In this document: in pieces, positions 5,066-8,383 of the stretch
How the letters are laid out: each line of letters opens with the position of its first letter
Position numbering within the stretch: the stretch's first letter is position 1
From: an uncultured Ignavibacteriota bacterium
Lineage (GTDB): Bacteria; Bacteroidota; Ignavibacteria; UBA10030; UBA8401
Direction of reading: 5' to 3'
Assembly (NCBI GenBank): GCA_903907305.1
Contig: CAIVNT010000354.1
Span: forward strand, 1-8,383
DNA length: 8,383 bases
The notes under the pieces: model-generated
Databases searched by the model: none
The model's input: only the letters and a program-made list of their open reading frames with translations
Told to the model about the DNA's origin: nothing
Program-made: the position numbers and the translations under genes

Positions 5066-7003
5066 TTGAGCAAAGTGAAATATATTCTATTTTCGATATT
5101 GGCATGTTCTGCGCTTCTTCATTCTGAAGAGGATTCATCCAAAGTCTATCGGATGATGGATGTTGTTGTGACCGGGACGAGAGCATCTATTCCCATCGAA
5201 AAGCTATCATCATCTGTCAAAGTGATCGACAGTCTGGAATTGGAGCAGTTGAACGGTGTTTCCATAGGGGACAAAATAAAGAATTCCACAGGACTTTCTC
5301 TGAGAAGCTACGGTGGGAACGGCGCACTGCATTCTGTCTCCTTTCGCGGACTCGGTTCGGATTATTCGCTTATTCTCATTGACGGTCAACGATTCACGAC
5401 ATATCAGATCAGCACCGTTGATGTGGGGATATTCCAGGCGAACGAAATCGAACGGATAGAAGTAGCATCGGGGGGAAGTTCGTCGCAATACGGGGCGGAT
5501 GCCGTCGGAGGTGTGATCAATATCGTCACGAAACGTCCTGATGGCCATTGGTTTGTTTCGCTTTCAAATACACTTGGTTCGTATGGATTGTCGGGATTTC
5601 AGGTGTCGGCCGGCGGCGGAGATGAAGCATTCTCCTATCGCGGCGGGATCGATCTCAAAAGGGGAGCGAACGCTTTCCGTTTCCATTTTGACGACGGCAC
5701 AGGAGTGCAGACACTCCGGCGCAATGGTGCGGATTATGTTATGAGGAATTATTCTTTTTCTGCGAGTTCAATATTTACGGACGATGTTGCAGCACACTAC
5801 ATCGTCCGATATTCGAATGCGGATCGGGGTCAGCCTGCTGCCGTGACAAACTCGCACCAGAATAATCAGGGGCGCATCAATGATCACGATCTCTTCATGA
5901 ACTCCACGACCGAGATCCGTCTTCTTGAAGAGATGCTGCTCACACTGCCGGTGGCGTATCACTATAACAGACAAACATTTTTTGATCCTGATGCCTCTAC
6001 GATCGGAAACACTGTCAAATCATATTATGAAAATAATATCCTTGGTGTTTCGCCGTTGTTCCGTTATTCAGTGTCGGAAGAACATTACATCGTTGCCGGC
6101 GCGGAGCTTTCACGTGCATCCATCAACAGCAATGAAGTGTTTCCGTCACACCGTGAACAGACCAGCGGATTCATCTCTTCAGAACATCATTTCCGGTTAC
6201 TGACGGATTTCATACTCTTTCCCTCTGTTCGGTTTGATTCGTTCAGTGATACCAAAGGTGATATTTCACCTAAGATCGGCATCAATATCGGAGTACTCGA
6301 TATCCCATCGGTCAGGATCCGCGCGAGTTATGGAAAGAATTTTCGCGTGCCGACATTCAACGATCTGTACTGGATCAGTGGAGGAAATCCAAAATTGACG
6401 CCGGAACGTTCACGGAACTTCGATGCCGGACTTATCGCAGGGATACAATCGGATGAGATTGATGCCTCTGTCGAACTGACGTATTTTTCCATCGATGCCG
6501 CCGATAAGATCGTCTGGCGGCCTGTATCGGGCACAATTTGGAGCCCGGTCAATCTGCAATCCGTCACGTCAAAAGGATTTGAAGGCAGTGCGAAACTGAA
6601 TCTATGGAAGAATCTGCTGATAGTCAGCTATTCCCACAATATCCTGCGCACACGAAAGACCAGCGAAGATTTTCCCGGCGATGCGGCGAAAAATAAATTT
6701 CTACCGTATGTGCCGAAGGAGTTCTCATCGTTTACGCTTGGCACCGCATGGGAATCCTTGTCCGCTAACCTCACCTATTCGTTCACCGGTTTTCGATATG
6801 AAACATCGGATAATAATCCGCGTTTTTTCCTGCCGACGTATGACAATATCGATGCGAATATATCGTATGGTTTTGCAGCGGCCGGCTATTCTTTCCGGGT
6901 AAGAGCAGAAGTGAATAACCTCGGAAACACAGATATTCTGCTCATCCGCGGGTATCCAATGCCGCTGTGTAATTATTCTGTTACATCAACAGTATCACTC
7001 TAA
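5066..7003 (+). CDS. TonB-dependent outer-membrane receptor, BtuB-like
   Basis: A 645-residue outer-membrane transporter that imports its ligand using energy from TonB-ExbBD. It has a signal peptide (about residues 1-20, hydrophobic YILFSILACSALLHS) and a TonB box-like DVVVTGTR (about 32-39). The plug domain spans about 40-157, with SVSFRGLGSDYSLILIDG (about 90-107) and IEVASGGSSSQYGADAVGGVINIVTKR near its end. A beta-barrel follows with the family FRVPTFNDLYW and NPKLTPE motifs (around residues 425-450). The end resembles the usual PxPGRNY..F pattern but reads GYPMPLCNYSVTSTVSL, lacking the terminal aromatic residue. The start is a TTG at 5066 (GTG at 5075 also possible); TAA at 5057-5059 excludes any upstream start. 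Cobalamin riboswitch control and the BtuG-like neighbour indicate a cobalamin or corrinoid ligand. The family is certain, the ligand likely. Confidence 0.92.
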   Translation: MSKVKYILFSILACSALLHSEEDSSKVYRMMDVVVTGTRASIPIEKLSSSVKVIDSLELEQLNGVSIGDKIKNSTGLSLRSYGGNGALHSVSFRGLGSDYSLILIDGQRFTTYQISTVDVGIFQANEIERIEVASGGSSSQYGADAVGGVINIVTKRPDGHWFVSLSNTLGSYGLSGFQVSAGGGDEAFSYRGGIDLKRGANAFRFHFDDGTGVQTLRRNGADYVMRNYSFSASSIFTDDVAAHYIVRYSNADRGQPAAVTNSHQNNQGRINDHDLFMNSTTEIRLLEEMLLTLPVAYHYNRQTFFDPDASTIGNTVKSYYENNILGVSPLFRYSVSEEHYIVAGAELSRASINSNEVFPSHREQTSGFISSEHHFRLLTDFILFPSVRFDSFSDTKGDISPKIGINIGVLDIPSVRIRASYGKNFRVPTFNDLYWISGGNPKLTPERSRNFDAGLIAGIQSDEIDASVELTYFSIDAADKIVWRPVSGTIWSPVNLQSVTSKGFEGSAKLNLWKNLLIVSYSHNILRTRKTSEDFPGDAAKNKFLPYVPKEFSSFTLGTAWESLSANLTYSFTGFRYETSDNNPRFFLPTYDNIDANISYGFAAAGYSFRVRAEVNNLGNTDILLIRGYPMPLCNYSVTSTVSL

Positions 7004-7022
7004 ATAATCAAATAAAGGAAAT

Positions 7023-8081
7023 ATGATAAGCTTTCTGAAATATACGCTCTGTGCATTGTTTTTGTGCGCCGGTTGTGCTAAGAATGACCCTGCTTCTGTG
7101 AAAGAAGAAAACCCTATATCGACAAAAGGCGTATATGTGCTGAATGAGGGAGGATTCACAAAATCGAATTCTTCACTCTCGTTGTATGTTCCGGATTCCG
7201 GCAAAATTTATTCAGATGTTTTCTATGCAGCAAATAACCGCAGTCTGGGTGATGTGGCGAACGATATCGCTCTCTATGACAGCAAAGCGTTCATTGTCAT
7301 CAACAATTCACACAAGATCGAGATTATTTCCACGGAGACACATAAACTTCTCGGTACGATCAATGTTCCGGGGAACAGTCCGAATAAAATCGTCATTGCA
7401 AGTGCGTCAAAAGGATATATCACCAATCTGTATAAAGGGACGGTGACATCGTTCGATCCTTCGAACTATGCTGTTCTTAAAAGTGATATTGTCGTAGGCA
7501 TGAATCCTCAAGGCATGGCGGTTGCATCCGGAAAAGTCTTCGTTTGTAATTCCGGTTATGGAGAAGACAGTACTGTTACCGTTATCGATGTCGCGAAAGA
7601 TTCGGTCGTAGCAGTGATCAAAACTGCGAAATCACCGACTGATATTTCCGTGGACAGTGACGGAGATATTATTGTCATCTGCAATGGATATACTGATTTC
7701 GTGAACTCGAACAACGATACTCCGGGTAATATTACAGTGATTGATGCCGCCACGAATTCGGTAAAAGCAACGATTACACTGCCGTTGGTAACGTTCGGAC
7801 ATCCGGGTGAGTTAGCGGTCTCTTCCAATGGGTACGGTTTTACCGTTGTAAAAAATGGTCTACTCAAATTTGATACCAAGTCTCATTCCATCATTGCTCC
7901 TTCCTTCATTACAAAGACTGCATATTCTATTGCTGTGGATAATATCAGTGAGCGAATCTATCTCGGTGATGCGAAAGATTATAATTCCAACGGGAAAATC
8001 TATGTGTATGAAAAATCGGGGGCACTGAAAGATTCTGCCACGGTCGGTATCGTTCCCGGGTCGATTGTATTCAAAAAATGA
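7023..8081 (+). CDS. Lipoprotein beta-propeller, BtuG-like (YncE/DUF5074 type)
   Basis: A 352-residue lipoprotein. The N-terminus is hydrophobic and ends in a lipobox-like LCAGC, with the lipidated cysteine at C18, followed by a short linker and KGVYVLNEGGF (about 35-45) and SLGDVANDI. These are typical of YncE/DUF5074-type propellers of Bacteroidota. Blade-like repeats of about 40 residues follow, for example VTVIDVAKDSVVAVIKTAKSPTDISV (quoted in part) and NITVIDAATNSVKATITL. The ATG at 7023 follows a Shine-Dalgarno site AAAGGAA (7014-7020), 19 bp after the receptor stop, so the two genes are one operon under riboswitch 2. In Bacteroides, BtuG is a surface propeller lipoprotein that binds cobalamin extremely tightly and caps BtuB. 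The same arrangement here suggests that role. Ligand binding is inferred; the fold and lipoprotein nature are well supported. Confidence 0.85.
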   Translation: MISFLKYTLCALFLCAGCAKNDPASVKEENPISTKGVYVLNEGGFTKSNSSLSLYVPDSGKIYSDVFYAANNRSLGDVANDIALYDSKAFIVINNSHKIEIISTETHKLLGTINVPGNSPNKIVIASASKGYITNLYKGTVTSFDPSNYAVLKSDIVVGMNPQGMAVASGKVFVCNSGYGEDSTVTVIDVAKDSVVAVIKTAKSPTDISVDSDGDIIVICNGYTDFVNSNNDTPGNITVIDAATNSVKATITLPLVTFGHPGELAVSSNGYGFTVVKNGLLKFDTKSHSIIAPSFITKTAYSIAVDNISERIYLGDAKDYNSNGKIYVYEKSGALKDSATVGIVPGSIVFKK

Positions 8082-8108
8082 TTTCTTAAAAGATATTGCA
8101 GAGTTCAG

Positions 8109-8134
8109 GGCGGTGAATAATCATCGCCTTTTTT
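8109..8134 (+). terminator. Intrinsic terminator ending the cobalamin-uptake operon
   Basis: GGCGGTGA (8109-8116) pairs with TCATCGCC (8121-8128) with one G-U pair and a 4-base loop, followed by six T (8129-8134), a G and five more T. It starts 27 bases after the lipoprotein stop and separates the locus from the gene at 8184. Confidence 0.92.
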
Positions 8135-8183
8135 GTTTTTTATGGCTATATTCAAGAGAAAATTCATCATTTTATGAGAAACT

Positions 8184-8383
8184 ATGCCTTCAATTTCGAT
8201 ATCATCCGGTTCAATTCAACAGAATTTTAATAATCAATTCAGCGCATTTGCGGCACATTCTATCATTAAACGCTTATGGGAAAAAGATCATACCATTTGG
8301 CGGAGTGAAGATGTCCACAAAAAGTCGATCCTCAACCGGCTTGGCTGGCTGAACAGTCTCGACCTGATGCTTGCCAATACCGA
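8184..8383 (+). CDS. N-terminal part of a glucose-6-phosphate isomerase-like protein (3' partial)
   Basis: The first 66 codons are visible and run off the window without a stop. The residues IIKRLWEKDHTIWRSED followed by ILNRLGWLNSLD resemble the N-terminal region of phosphoglucose isomerases related to the isomerase half of bifunctional transaldolase/glucose-6-phosphate isomerase proteins, where KDHTLW and NRLGWL are familiar. Such an enzyme interconverts glucose 6-phosphate and fructose 6-phosphate in glycolysis. The ATG at 8184 is chosen because TGA at 8175-8177 closes the frame just upstream. Only a weak GAGAA ribosome-site candidate precedes it. No transaldolase domain precedes the motif, so if the match is right this is a stand-alone isomerase. 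The assignment rests on one short motif region. Confidence 0.6.
   Translation, partial: MPSISISSGSIQQNFNNQFSAFAAHSIIKRLWEKDHTIWRSEDVHKKSILNRLGWLNSLDLMLANT

Noticed and set aside
8065..8352. Plus-strand frame of 95 codons over the lipoprotein end and the last gene
   Set aside because: It crosses the strong terminator at 8109-8134 and is out of frame with the isomerase-like sequence beginning at 8184.

Overview
The window is bacterial chromosome of intermediate G+C content with densely packed genes, all on the + strand. Three things suggest a Gram-negative relative of the Bacteroidota/Chlorobiota group (possibly an Ignavibacteria-like lineage): a TonB-dependent receptor paired with a surface-type beta-propeller lipoprotein, cobalamin riboswitches, and sparse use of Shine-Dalgarno sites. 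This placement is inferred from gene types, not from a phylogenetic marker. I see no rRNA, tRNA, CRISPR array, insertion sequence or phage gene.

Region 1 (1-2251) is a compact housekeeping operon whose genes overlap: accA (5' end missing; carboxyltransferase alpha subunit of acetyl-CoA carboxylase), a YbgC-type 4HBT thioesterase, a 53-residue Trm112/UPF0434-like zinc-ribbon protein, and nadC (quinolinate phosphoribosyltransferase). A 66-bp gap holding a perfect 10-bp hairpin leads to region 2 (2318-3766), a Wzx-like polysaccharide flippase.

Region 3 (about 3763-8134) is a cobalamin-uptake locus made of two separately controlled transcription units. Each unit starts with a full cobalamin riboswitch (B12 boxes at 3963-3979 and 4805-4821) followed by an intrinsic terminator. 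The first riboswitch precedes a small multi-pass membrane protein resembling the DUF6580 putative transport family. The second precedes a BtuB-like TonB-dependent receptor, which is followed 19 bp later by a lipoprotein beta-propeller resembling BtuG, the high-affinity surface B12-binding partner of BtuB in Bacteroides. Together they suggest B12 capture at the surface (BtuG-like), outer-membrane import (BtuB-like) and possibly a non-BtuCD inner-membrane step (the DUF6580-like protein), all shut off when cobalamin is plentiful. A strong terminator at 8109-8134 ends the locus.

Region 4 (8184-8383) is the first 66 codons of a protein resembling glucose-6-phosphate isomerase of the type related to transaldolase/isomerase fusions; it runs off the window.
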